41,410 nt of DNA, taken from Branchiostoma floridae. Lineage: Eukaryota > Chordata > Leptocardii > Amphioxiformes > Branchiostomatidae. Location: assembly GCF_000003815.2 (NCBI RefSeq), contig NC_049988.1:17728297-17769706 (forward strand), given 5' to 3'. How positions within the stretch are numbered: position 1 is the stretch's first letter; each line of letters opens with the position of its first letter. A model generated the notes under the pieces. That model saw only the letters and a program-made list of their open reading frames with translations. It had not been told where the DNA came from and did no database searches. A program made the position numbers and the translations under genes. Shown here one piece after another: positions 1 to 11,300 of this stretch.

Positions 1-851
1 GTCGACGGAACTGTTGTTGCTTCCATAGTACGTCCTGTAGTAGATGCTGGATGCAGGGTTGATTGTGATGATGTATGTTTATTGCTAGTATGTTGCAATG
101 TGCTAGATAGAGTGCTTGTTTTGAGTAACGTTACCTGAGTAGTGGGGGAAACGCCAGGAGTGGTGACTGTGGTCGCTCGCTCTGCATCGGTGGTGTGTTT
201 CTCAGATGGTCTCGCTGTTGTCTCCGATGAAGTAGAAGTGACTAGTCCTTCGGCCGTTGTTGGTGCACTTTCAGTGGTAGACGTAGTTATAACCTGCGTC
301 GATGTCAAGGGTATAGTAGAATGGGATATTACTGTGGAGTACTTGGTGGATGGTGCCCTACTAGTGGTCTCCAGAGTACTTTGTTCTGAAGATACCCGTG
401 TAGAGGGAGAAGTTGTCTCCGATAAAGTGGAAGTGACTAGCCCTTCGGCCGTTGTTGGTGCACTTTCTGTGGTAGACGTGGTTGTAAGTTCAGTTGATGT
501 CAAGGGTACAGATTGGGATACTGCTGTGGAGAGCTTGGTGGATGTTCTGAGTAACGTTACCTGGCTAGTGGAGGAAACACCAGACGTGGAAAGAGTTGTC
601 CCTCGGCCAGCATCGGTACTGCGTCTGCCTGATGTTGTCGCTGGTGCGGTTGTTGGAGGCAATTCTGTTTCTTGCCCTTCGTTTGTTGTTGGGAGAAACT
701 CTATGTCTTCGGCTGTTGTTGGCAGAATTTCTTGGGTAGATGTTTGTCCTGCTTCCGTTGAATGTTGTGTTGTTTTCAAGGGTACAGTAGATGTTGGCGT
801 TGTGGTGGACAGGATGGTGGATACTGCCTTCGAACTTGTTTCTTGTGATAC
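1..851 (-). CDS. Thr/Ser-rich mucin exon(s), 3' part outside window (duplicated units 4 and 5)
   Basis: The acceptor is TCTTATTTCCACACAG before GTATCACAA (phase 0). The frame from 851 to base 1 contains no stop. The first 291 bases (to 561) form a unit ending VSSTSQ at CAG then GTAACG, just where the previous exons have their donor. A further unit ends at about 135 with SPTTQ before GTAACG. No convincing acceptor follows 561 at a workable distance, so I read the whole stretch as coding, with the old donor positions translated as QVTLL. Either unit could still end at its CAG/GT. The product is again mucin-like; several elements such as ESAPTTAEGLVTST occur twice. Confidence 0.6.
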
Positions 852-1189
852 CTGTGTGGAAATAAGATTTGACATACTTTTAGTGTTTCTGTTGCTTTGA
901 AAGGTAAGGTAGATCTTAAAATTCTGGTAGTTTGTTAATGCGATGTAATGTATTTTCTTCATGTGTGCATGTCATGTCAGGAGATTACATTTACTAGTCT
1001 AGAGGTACGAAAAGTAGTAGATATGTATCTCTGAGATGTTAATGTCAGTTCAACATTTGTAGACTGTTGGTTGATCAAGTGTCGTTAAATATGATTGACC
1101 AGGTAAAGGTGCTTTGTTCATACTTGTGTAGTAAGTGCCGATAAAGTGATACACTGCAATGTGCTAGATAAAGACTTTGTCCTAAATAC
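852..1189 (-). other. Intron, 338 bp
   Basis: Bounded by CAG/GTATTT at 1190/1189 and TTCCACACAG at 852. Its first 40 bases (GTATTTAGGACAAAG, then TATCTAGCACATTGCA) resemble sequence that appears to be coding at about 134-85. Nothing else is recognised. Confidence 0.6.
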
Positions 1190-1462
1190 CTGAGCTGTGG
1201 AGGGAAAACCAGACGTGTAGACCGTTGTCCCCTGGTCAGCATCAGTGCTGCGTCTGACAGATGTTCTCCCTGTTGTCTCTGTTATAGTAGATGTTAGCAA
1301 TGCTTCCGTTGTTGTCGGCGGAATGTCAGTGACAGATGTAGTTTGTGCTGTCGTGGGAAGTTGCGTTGTTGTGAAGGGTGCAGTAGACGGCACGAGTGTC
1401 GCTGGAAGAGACGTAGATGGCGCTCTGCTTGTGGCCTCCTGAAAGGCCGATGTCGGAGATGT
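1190..1462 (-). CDS. Small Thr/Ser-rich mucin exon (duplicated unit 3)
   Basis: The exon has 273 bases (91 codons), phase 0 at both ends. The acceptor is TTATTTTCCAACAG before ACATCT, and the donor is GCTCAG then GTATTT. It encodes TSPTSAFQEATSRAPSTSLP and ends GFPSTAQ. It shares ALLTSTITETT and a STDADQGTT element with its neighbours. An alternative acceptor (CGGCCTTTCAG, 20 bases further in) would change the frame and is less likely. Confidence 0.65.
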
Positions 1463-1756
1463 CTGTTGGAAAATAACGGACATAGTCGTATTTAGCACCG
1501 TCTTCGATTACTGCCGAAGGTAAAACCGAACCTAAAATATTTATCAATGTGATGGGTGAAATTGGCGCGTTGTTGTTTCTTCATATGTGCTAGGATGGAG
1601 TGTAGATACCGAAATAAAACGAGTCATTGAAACAGTAGTTGCTTTCTCGGTAAGAACAGCCAACGTGCTAGATGCTAGTGATGACGGTGCCAGTGTGTTA
1701 GTGTCTGTTTAATGCTTTTTTTCGGGGGTTCTAGATCAAGAAGTTGCTCCAAATAC
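1463..1756 (-). other. Intron, 294 bp
   Basis: Donor CAG/GTATTT and acceptor TTTTCCAACAG. AT-rich, no other feature seen. Confidence 0.6.
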
Positions 1757-2014
1757 CTGACTTGTAACAGAAGAAACAGCAGACGTGGAGACCGTTCTCA
1801 CTTGATCTGCAACGGTGCTGGGTCTGGCAGACGTTAGCTCTGTTGTTTCTGTCAGAGTAGATGTTAGTAGCTCTTGTGCCGTTGTTGGTGCAATTCCAGT
1901 GGTAGCTGCTGTTGGCTCAATAGTCGGGAGTTGTGTAGATGTCGGGGCCGCAGTGGTCAGCTCAGTGGATGGTGCCCAACTAGTTGTCACCAGAGTACTC
2001 CTTCCCGAAGTTTG
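1757..2014 (-). CDS. Small Thr/Ser-rich mucin exon (duplicated unit 2)
   Basis: The exon has 258 bases (86 codons), phase 0 at both ends. The acceptor is ATATTTCACACAG before CAAACT, and the donor is AGTCAG then GTATTT. It encodes QTSGRSTLVTTSWAPSTELT and continues Thr-rich to SVTSQ. It resembles the last stretch of the 22 kb exon and the next two exons, sharing TTAQELLTSTLTETT and an ending S-x-T-S-Q at the donor. Phase 0-0 exons can be added or lost without breaking the frame. Confidence 0.7.
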
Positions 2015-2304
2015 CTGTGTGAAATATGAGGGAATGTGATAAGGTCATCAATCAGTATCGAAGATAAGATGACCCTTGAAATTTAGGATGGTGATATAGT
2101 TGGTGAAATTATTCGTTTTGTGTCGATGACATATTAGTGTAGGGCATAATCAATGGTACGTAAAATCGATTAAATAGAGTAGGCACATCCGCTAGTGCTT
2201 CCTCAGAATGTTCAGTGAAAGTGATGGATGTAATTTGGTCGAATGTCTGATCTGTTAGTATAATGCCGGTATGCCGTGGTGTGGTGAATGCTTGTTCTAA
2301 ATAC
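2015..2304 (-). other. Intron, 290 bp
   Basis: Donor CAG/GTATTT and acceptor ATTTCACACAG. The upstream frame would run 31 codons into it before a stop. No other feature seen. Confidence 0.65.
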
Positions 2305-5300
2305 CTGACTTGCGGTGGATGTAGCACCAGAAGTGAAGGCTGTTGTAATATAGTCTACATCCGTGGTGCGTTCTGCAGACGTTTGTGTTGTTTCTGTCAA
2401 AGTGGATGTGGGTAGATCTTGTGCCGTTGTTGGCGCAATTCCAGTGGTAGCTGTTGTTTTGTGATCTGTAGTTGTGTAATGCTTAGCTGTTGTAATTCCA
2501 ATGTTCTTCGTTGACGATATGACTTGCGTTGGTGTTACGAGTGGTACGTCTGTTGTTGGTGAACGAGTAGTAGTGTCTGTTGTGGTCATTGTTGATAAAA
2601 AAGCGTTTCCTTCAGTGGTATCGGCAATCGTTTTAAACGTACTGACAGGTCTGGACGTTGATAAAGTCGTTGTGTGTTCTAAACTGTCTGTGGTTAGTGG
2701 TGAAACAGTAGAGCCCAATAATGTTGGTCCAGTGGGTGTTTGTGAGCTTACCTCTGTACCAGACACTGTCGTTGTTTTTGCACTCGAAGTTGGTCGTGTC
2801 CAGAAAGTTGTGCCCATTTCAGTGGTAGTCGAAAGTGGTGTTGTATAGTAATTGGATGTCGAACTTCTCATGCCCATTGTAGACAATGAAGCTTGTGTCG
2901 TTGTCAAGAGTGTAATGTCAGTTGTTTGTAAGGGACTTGTCGGCGAGGTTGTTTCTGTGGTGGCTTTGCTCGATATGAGACTGCTGCTTTCGGTGGTAGC
3001 GCCAAACGTTTGCAAAGTGCTACCAGGTGTGGTAGGCTGTATTGTGGTCGTGGCAGACACAGTTGGCTGGATCGTTGTTCTCGAGCTGCTAACGGTCGAA
3101 GGGATTCCTTCTGTTGAGAAATGTGCTGTAGATTGGCCAACAGTTGAATGACCTACCAAAGTGCTGGCAAATGTGCTCGTGGCACTTTGCGTTGTAGATG
3201 TTGGAACAGAAGATCCGTGTGTGCTAGTCTGCACCGTTGTCGTAGGATGTACTGTTGTTTCTTCAAGAGTAGACATCAAGAGGCTTCGCTCTGTACTTGG
3301 CTTCGCTGTAGAAAATGTGGTCTTTTGGGCGGCTGTACTTGTTGGGCGGCCTGCTAGTGTCGATCCTACAAATGTTGTTGGCTGGATTGTAGTACTTGGT
3401 CCGCTGGTGGTTGAGCTGATTCCTTGGCCTTCAGAAGAGCTCACAAAGGTACTTGTTGCACCCATCATTGTAGATGTTGGTTCTACTGTGCTAGCCGATA
3501 CAGTTGTCTCTTTAACAGTAGAAGTCAAAGTGCTTTGCTCTGTGCTTGCCTTCACTGTAGAAAATGTAGTCTTTTGGGTTGTCGTTCTTTGGCCTGCCAG
3601 TGTGGTTTCTGCAATTGTTGTCGACTGGACTGAAGATTTTGGACTGGTTGTGGTGGAGCTGATTCCTTCTGTTGTTGCGATTGTGGAATGATCTGTAGAC
3701 TGGGTAACAGTAGAAGGTCCTTCCGGGGAGCTTGCAAATGTACTTGTTACACTCATTGTTGTAGATGTTTGTGTAGTCGGTTCTCCTGTGGTAGTAAACA
3801 CCGCGGTAGTAACAGGAAAAGTCGTCTCTTCAGCAGTAGACATCAAAGTGGTTTCCTCTGTACTTGGATGTACTGTAGAAAATATGGTTCTTTGTGCGGT
3901 CGTACTTTGGCCTGCTCTTGTCGAACCTACAAGCGTTGTCGGTGGGAATGAAGTTATCGAACTGCTGGTGGTCGAGCTGATTTCTTCCGTTGTTGCAATT
4001 GTGGAATGACCCGTAGACGTGAAAACAGTGGAAGTTAAGTCGGTGGTAGGTTTTTCTGTAGTAGGTTCTACTGTGGTAGTAGGCACCGTGGTCGTAGCAG
4101 GCAGCGTTGTCTGTTCGACGGTAGACTGGATAATGGTTGAAGGGGCTTCTGATGAGCTAGAAAATGTGCTTCTTTTACTCATCGTTGTAGATACTTGTGT
4201 CGTCGGTTCTACCGTGGCAGTATGTGCCGTTGTCGTACCAGGTACAGTTGACTGCTGTACAGTAGACTGCATAACAGTGGAAGAACTTTCTGAAGAGCTT
4301 GCAAATGTGCTTGTTTCATCCATCCTTGTGGATGTTTGTGATGTCGGTTCTACTGTGCTTTTATGCGCGGTTGTCGTAGCAGGCAAAGTTGTCTTTCCAG
4401 CAGTGGACGCCATAGTGGTTTGCTCTGTACTTGGATTTACCGTGGAAAATATGGTACTTTGGCCTGCTGGTGTCAATTCTGCAGATGTTGTGGGCTGCAT
4501 TGTAGTTCTCAAGCTACTGGTGGTCGTGCTGGTTCCTTCTGTTGTGGCAATTGTAGAATGACTTGAAGACACGTTGATAGTGGAAGTTCCTTCCGAAGTG
4601 CTAACAAGTGTACTTGTTGTAGTCATCGTAGATGTTTGTGTTGTCGGTTCTACTGTGGTGGTTTGCACTGTTGTGAAGAAGGAAAGGTTGTCTCTTCAGC
4701 AGTTGTCTGACTAACAGTGGAAGGACTCTCTGAAGAGCTAGCAAATGTGCTTGCTGCACTCATCGTTGTCGATGCTTGTGTCGTCGGTTCTACAGTCGTA
4801 GTATGCGCCGTTGTCGTAGCAGGCATCGTTGTCTCTTCTACGGTAGACTGGCTAATGGTGGAAGGACTTTCTGAAGAGCTAGAAATCGTAGTCATCGTTG
4901 TAGATATTTGTGTCGTTGGTTCTACTGGTGTAGTATGCACCATAGTAGTAACAGGTAGAGTTGTCTCCTCAGCAGTTGACATTAAAATACTCTGCTCTGT
5001 ACTTGGATTCAATGTTGAAAATATTGTCCTTTGGGTTGTTGTACTTTGGTCTGCCAGTGTCGATTCTGCAGGTATTGTTGGCTGGACTGAAGTCCTTGAG
5101 CTGCTGGCGGTAGAGATGATTTCTTCAGTTGTGGAATGCTCTGTAGATTGACCAACAGTTGAATAACCTGCGCTTGTGGCACTTAGTGTTGTAAAAGTTG
5201 GTGACGTCAGTCCATGGGTACTGGTCTTCATCATTGTTGTACGGGAAAGGGTCGTCCCACCAACTGTTACAGTGCTGCGATCTGTTGTAGGCTCGACTGT

Positions 5301-8300
5301 AGAAAATATGGTTCTTTGTGACGTCGTACTTAAGTCTGGTAGTGTCGATTCCATATATGTTGTTGGCTGGACTGATGTTTTTGAAGTAGTGGTGGTGTGA
5401 CTTATTTCTTCTGTCGTGTCAATTGTCGGATAGGCTGTAGACTTGCGAACGGTTGAATAACTGATCGAAGTGCTGGCAAAAGGGCTTGTTGCACTCGTTG
5501 TTGTTGGTTCCGACGATATTACTGTGCTCGTCAGCGCTGAAGTCGTAGCGATAACAGTTGTCTCTTGAGCAGTAGACATCAAAGTGCTTTCTTCTGTACT
5601 TGGTTTCATTGTGGAAAATCTGGTACTTTGTGAGGATGTTCTTTGGCCTTCCAGTGTTGATTCCATATATGTTGTTGGCTGGACCGTGGTCCTCGAAGTA
5701 CTTATGGTCGAGCTGACTTCCTCCGTAGTGCCAATTGTGGAATCTCTTGTAGACTGGTCAACGGTTGAAATACCTACAGAAGTGCTGACAGATGTGCTTG
5801 TTGCTCTCATTGTTGTAGAAGTTGGTGTAGCCAAGGTTGAGGTCAAAGTGCTTTGTTCTGTTGTTACATGCACAGTAGGAACTGTCGTTCTTTGCGCGGT
5901 TGTGGTTTTGTCCGCCGCTGTGGATTCAGCAAGCGTTGTCGTGGCTGAAGACGATTGAAATGTACTAGCCCTCTCCCTTGTTGTACTAGACACGGTGGTC
6001 TCTGCCAAGGTAGAGGTCAAAGTGCTTTGCTCTGTCGTTACCGGCAATGTAGGAACTGTGGTTCTTTGTGACGTCGTACCTTGGTCCACCGCTGTAGATT
6101 CAGAAAACGTTGTCGAAAGGACTGACGTTCTTGATGTGCTAGTGGTGGAGCTTGGTTCAACTGTGGTGCCTTCTGAGGAATATTCTGTCGACTGTCCAGT
6201 TGAATATCCTTCAGAAGTGCTAACAAGTGTACTTCGAGCACGTTCTGTGGAAGACGCGGCGGAAGACAATCCGATTGTGCTTGTCTGCTCTGCAGTCGTA
6301 GTAGCCACTGTGGTCTCATCAAGAGTCGATGTAGCAGTGCTTAGCTCAGTGGTTGCTGGCACTGTACGGAAGGTGGTTCTCTGCGTGGTGCTACTTTGTT
6401 CTGCCGATGTAGATTCTGCAGGCGTTGTGGTTGAGACTGAAGTTCCTTGGCTGCTTGTGGTCGTTTTCATGCCGTAGGTTGTAGCCGTGGACGAATGCCC
6501 AGTGGTCTGCGATACGGTGGTATGACCTTCCGACGTGCCAAGGATTGTGGTTGTAGCACTGGGTGTTGTAGACGTGGCTACAGACGATTCAAACGTGCTT
6601 GGCCTCTCCGTTGTTGTGGTCTCTGCCAAGGCTGAGGTCAAAGTACTCTGCTCTGTTGTTCCCGCCAGAGTAGGAACTGTCGTTCTTTGTGCAGTTGTAG
6701 TTTTGTCCGTTGTTGCACTAGCCACGGTGGTCTCTGCCAAGGTGGAGGTCAAAGTGCTTTGCTCTGTTGTTACCTGCACAGTAGGAACTGTCGTTCTTTG
6801 CGCGGTTGTGGTTTTGTCCGCCGCTGTGGATTCAGCAAGCGTTGTCATGGCGGAAGACGATTGAAATGTGCTAGACCTCTCCGTTGTTGTACTAGCCACG
6901 GTGGTCTCTGCCAAGGTAGAGGTCAAAGTGCTTTGCTCTGTTGTTACCGGCAATGTAGGAACTGTGGTTCTTTGCGCAGTTGTGCCTTGGTCCACCGGTG
7001 TAGATTCAGAAAACGTTGTCGAAAGGACTGACGTTCTTGATGTGCTAGTGGTGGAGCTTGGTTCAACTGTGGTGCCTTCTGAGGAATATTCTGTCGACTG
7101 TCCAGTTGAATATCCTTCAGAAGTGCTAACAAGTGTACTTCGAGCACGTTCTGTGGAAGACGCGGCGGAAGACAATCCGATTGTGCTTGTCTGCTCTGCA
7201 GTCGTAGTAGCCACTGTGGTCTCATCAAGAGTCGATGTAGCAGTGCTTAGCTCAGTGGTTGCTGGCACTGTACGGAAGGTGGTTCTCTGCGTGGTGCTAC
7301 TTTGTTCTGCCAATGTAGATTCTGCAGGCGTTGTGGTTGAGACTGAAGTTCCTTGGCTGCTTGTGGTCGTTTTCATGCCGTAGGTTGTAGCCGTGGACGG
7401 ATGCCCAGTGGTCTGCGATACGGTGGTATGACCTTCCGACGTGCCAAGGATTGTGGTTGTAGCACTGGGTGTTGTAGACGTGGCTATAGACGATTCAAAC
7501 GTGCTAGGCCTCTCCGTTGTTGTGGTCTCTGCCAAGGTTGAAGTCAAAGTACTCTGCTCTGTTGTTCCCGCCAGAGTAGGAACTGTCGTTCTTTGCGCAG
7601 TTGTAGTTTTGTCCGTTGTTGCACTAGCCACGGTGGTGTCTGCCAAGGTGGAGGTCAAAGTGCTTTGCTCTGTTGTTACCTGCACAGTAGGAACTGTCGT
7701 TCTTTGCGCGGTTGTGGTTTTGTCCGCCGCTGTGGATTCAGCAAGCGTTGTCATGGCGGAAGACGATTGAAATGTGCTAGACCTCTCCGTTGTTGTACTA
7801 GCCACGGTGGTCTCTGCCAAGGTAGAGGTCAAAGTGCTTTGCTCTGTTGTTACCGGCAATGTAGGAACTGTGGTTCTTTGCGCAGTTGTACCTTGGTCCA
7901 CCGGTGTAGATTCAGAAAACGTTGTCGAAAGGACTGACGTTCTTGATGTGCTAGTGGTGGAGCTTGGTTCAACTGTGGTGCCTTCTGAGGAATATTCTGT
8001 CGACTGTCCAGTTGAATATCCTTCAGAAGTGCTAACAAGTGTACTTCGAGCACGTTCTGTGGAAGACGCGGCGGAAGACAATCCGATTGTGCTTGTCTGC
8101 TCTGCAGTCGTAGTAGCCACTGTGGTCTCATCAAGAGTCGATGTAGCAGTGCTTAGCTCAGTGGTTGCTGGCACTGTACGGAAGGTGGTTCTCTGCGTGG
8201 TGCTACTTTGTTCTGCCGATGTAGATTCTGCAGGCGTTGTGGTTGAGACTGAAGTTGCTTGGCTGCTTGTGGTCGTTTTCATGCCGTAGGTTGTAGCCGT

Positions 8301-11300
8301 GGACGGATGCCCAGTGGTCTGCGATACGGTGGTATGACCTTCCGACGTGCCAAGGATTGTGGTTGTAGCACTGGGTGTTGTAGACGTGGCTACAGACGAT
8401 TCAAACGTGCTAGGCCTCTCCGTTGTTGTGGTCTCTGCCAAGGTTGAGGTCAAAGTACTCTGCTCTGTTGTTCCCGCCAGAGTAGGAACTGTCGTTCTTT
8501 GCGCAGTTGTAGTTTTGTCCGTTGTTGCACTAGCCACGGTGGTCTCTGCCAAGGTGGAGGTCAAAGTGCTTTGCTCTGTTGTTACCTGCACAGTAGGAAC
8601 TGTCGTTCTTTGCGCGGTTGTGGTTTTGTCCGCCGCTGTGGATTCAGCAAGCGTTGTCGTGGCGGAAGACGATGGAAATGTGCTAGACCTCTCCGTTGTT
8701 GTACTAGCCACGGTGGTCTCTGCCAAGGTAGAGGTCAAAGTGCTTTGCTCTGTTGTTACCGGCAATGTAGGAACTGTGGTTCTTTGCGCAGTTGTACCTT
8801 GGTCCACCGGTGTAGATTCAGAAAACGTTGTCGAAAGGACTGACGTTCTTGATGTGCTAGTGGTGGAGCTTGGTTCAACTGTGGTGCCTTCTGAGGAATA
8901 TTCTGTCGACTGTCCAGTTGAATATCCTTCAGAAGTGCTAACAAGTGTACTTCGAGCACGTTCTGTGGAAGACGCGGCGGAAGATAATCCGATTGTGCTT
9001 GTCTGCTCTGCAGTCGTAGTAGCCGCTGTGGTCTCATCAAGAGTCGATGTAGCAGTGCTTAGCTCAGTGGTTGCTGGCACTGTACGGAAGGTGGTTCTCT
9101 GCGTGGTGCTACTTTGTTCTGCCGATGTAGATTCTGCAGGCGTTGTGGTTGAGACTGAAGTTGCTTGGCTGCTTGTGGTCGTTTTCATGCCGTAGGTTGT
9201 AGCCGTGGACGGATGCCCAGTGGTCTGCGATACGGTGGTATGACCTTCCGACGTGCCAAGGATTGTGGTTGTAGCACTGGGTGTTGTAGACGTGGCTACA
9301 GACGATTCAAACGTGCTAGGCCTCTCCGTTGTTGTGGTCTCTGCCAAGGTTGAGGTCAAAGTACTCTGCTCTGTTGTTCCCGCCAGAGTAGGAACTGTCG
9401 TTCTTTGCGCAGTTGTAGTTTTGTCCGTTGTTGCACTAGCCACGGTGGTCTCTGCCAAGGTGGAGGTCAAAGTGCTTTGCTCTGTTGTTACCTGCACAGT
9501 AGGAACTGTCGTTCTTTGCGCGGTTGTGGTTTTGTCCGCCGCTGTGGATTCAGCAAGCGTTGTCGTGGCGGAAGACGATGGAAATGTGCTAGACCTCTCC
9601 GTTGTTGTACTAGCCACGGTGGTCTCTGCCAAGGTAGAGGTCAAAGTGCTTTGCTCTGTTGTAACCGGCAATGTAGGAACTGTGGTTCTTTGCGCAGTTG
9701 TACCTTGGTCCACCGCTGTAGATTCAGAAAACGTTGTCGAAAGGACTGACGTTCTTGATGTGCTAGTGGTGGAGCTTGGTTCAACTGTGGTGCCTTCTGA
9801 GGAATATTCTGTCGACTGTCCAGTTGAATATCCTTCAGAAGTGCTAACAAGTGTACTTCGAGCACGTTCTGTGGAAGACGCGGCGGAAGACAATCCGATT
9901 GTGCTTGTCTGCTCTGCAGTCGTAGTAGCCACTGTGGTCTCATCAAGAGTCGATGTAGCAGTGCTTAGCTCAGTGGTTGCTGGCACTGTACGGAAGGTGG
10001 TTCTCTGCGTGGTGCTACTTTGTTCTGCCGATGTAGATTCTGCAGGCGTTGTCGTTGAGACCGAAGTTCCTTGGCTGCTTGTGGTCGTTTCGATGCCGTA
10101 TGTTGTGGCCGTGGACGGATACCACGTGGTCTGAGATAGGGTGGTATGACCTTCCGACGTGCCAAGGATTGTGGTTGTAGCACTGGGTGTTGTAGACGTG
10201 GCTAAAGACGATTCAAACGTGCTAGGCCTCTCCGTTGTTGTGGTCTCTGCCAAGGTTGAGGTCAAAGTACTCTGCTCTGTTGTTCCCGCCAGAGTAGGAA
10301 CTGTCGTTCTTTGCGCAGTTGTGGTTTTGTCCGTTGTTGCACTAGCCACGGTGGTCTCTGCCAAGGTGGAGGTCAAAGTGCTTTGCTCTGTTGTTACCTG
10401 CACAGTAGGAACTGTCGTTCTTTGCGCGGTTGTGGTTTTGTCCGCCGCTGTGGATTCAGCAAGCGTTGTCGTGGCGGAAGACGATTGAAATGTGCTAGAC
10501 CTCTCCGTTGTTGTACTAGCCACGGTGGTCTCTGCCAAGGTAGAGGTCAAAGTGCTTTGCTCTGTTGTTACCGGCAATGTAGGAACTGTGGTTCTTTGCG
10601 CAGTTGTACCTTGGTCCACCGGTGTAGATTCAGAAAACGTTGTCGAAAGGACTGACGTTCTTGATGTGCTAGTGGTGGAGCTTGGTTCAACTGTGGTGCC
10701 TTCTGAGGAATATTCTGTCGACTGTCCAGTTGAATATCCTTCAGAAGTGCTAACAAGTGTACTTCGAGCACGTTCTGTGGAAGACGCGGCGGAAGACAAT
10801 CCGATTGTGCTTGTCTGCTCCGCAGTCGTAGTAGCCACTGTGGTCTCATCAAGAGTCGATGTAGCAGTGCTTAGCTCAGTGGTTGCTGGCACTGTACGGA
10901 AGGTGGTTCTCTGCGTGGTGCTACTTTGTTCTGCCGATGTAGATTCTGCAGGCGTTGTGGTTGAGACTGAAGTTGCTTGGCTGCTTGTGGTCGTTTTCAT
11001 GCCGTAGGTTGTAGCCGTGGACGGATGCCCAGTGGTCTGCGATACGGTGGTATGACCTTCCGACGTGCCAAGGATTGTGGTTGTAGCACTGGGTGTTGTA
11101 GACGTGGCTACAGACGATTCAAACGTGCTAGGCCTCTCCGTTGTTGTGGTCTCTGCCAAGGTTGAGGTCAAAGTACTCTGCTCTGTTGTTCCCGCCAGAG
11201 TAGGAACTGTCGTTCTTTGCGCAGTTGTAGTTTTGTCCGTTGTTGCACTAGCCACGGTGGTCTCTGCCAAGGTGGAGGTCAAAGTGCTTTGCTCTGTTGT

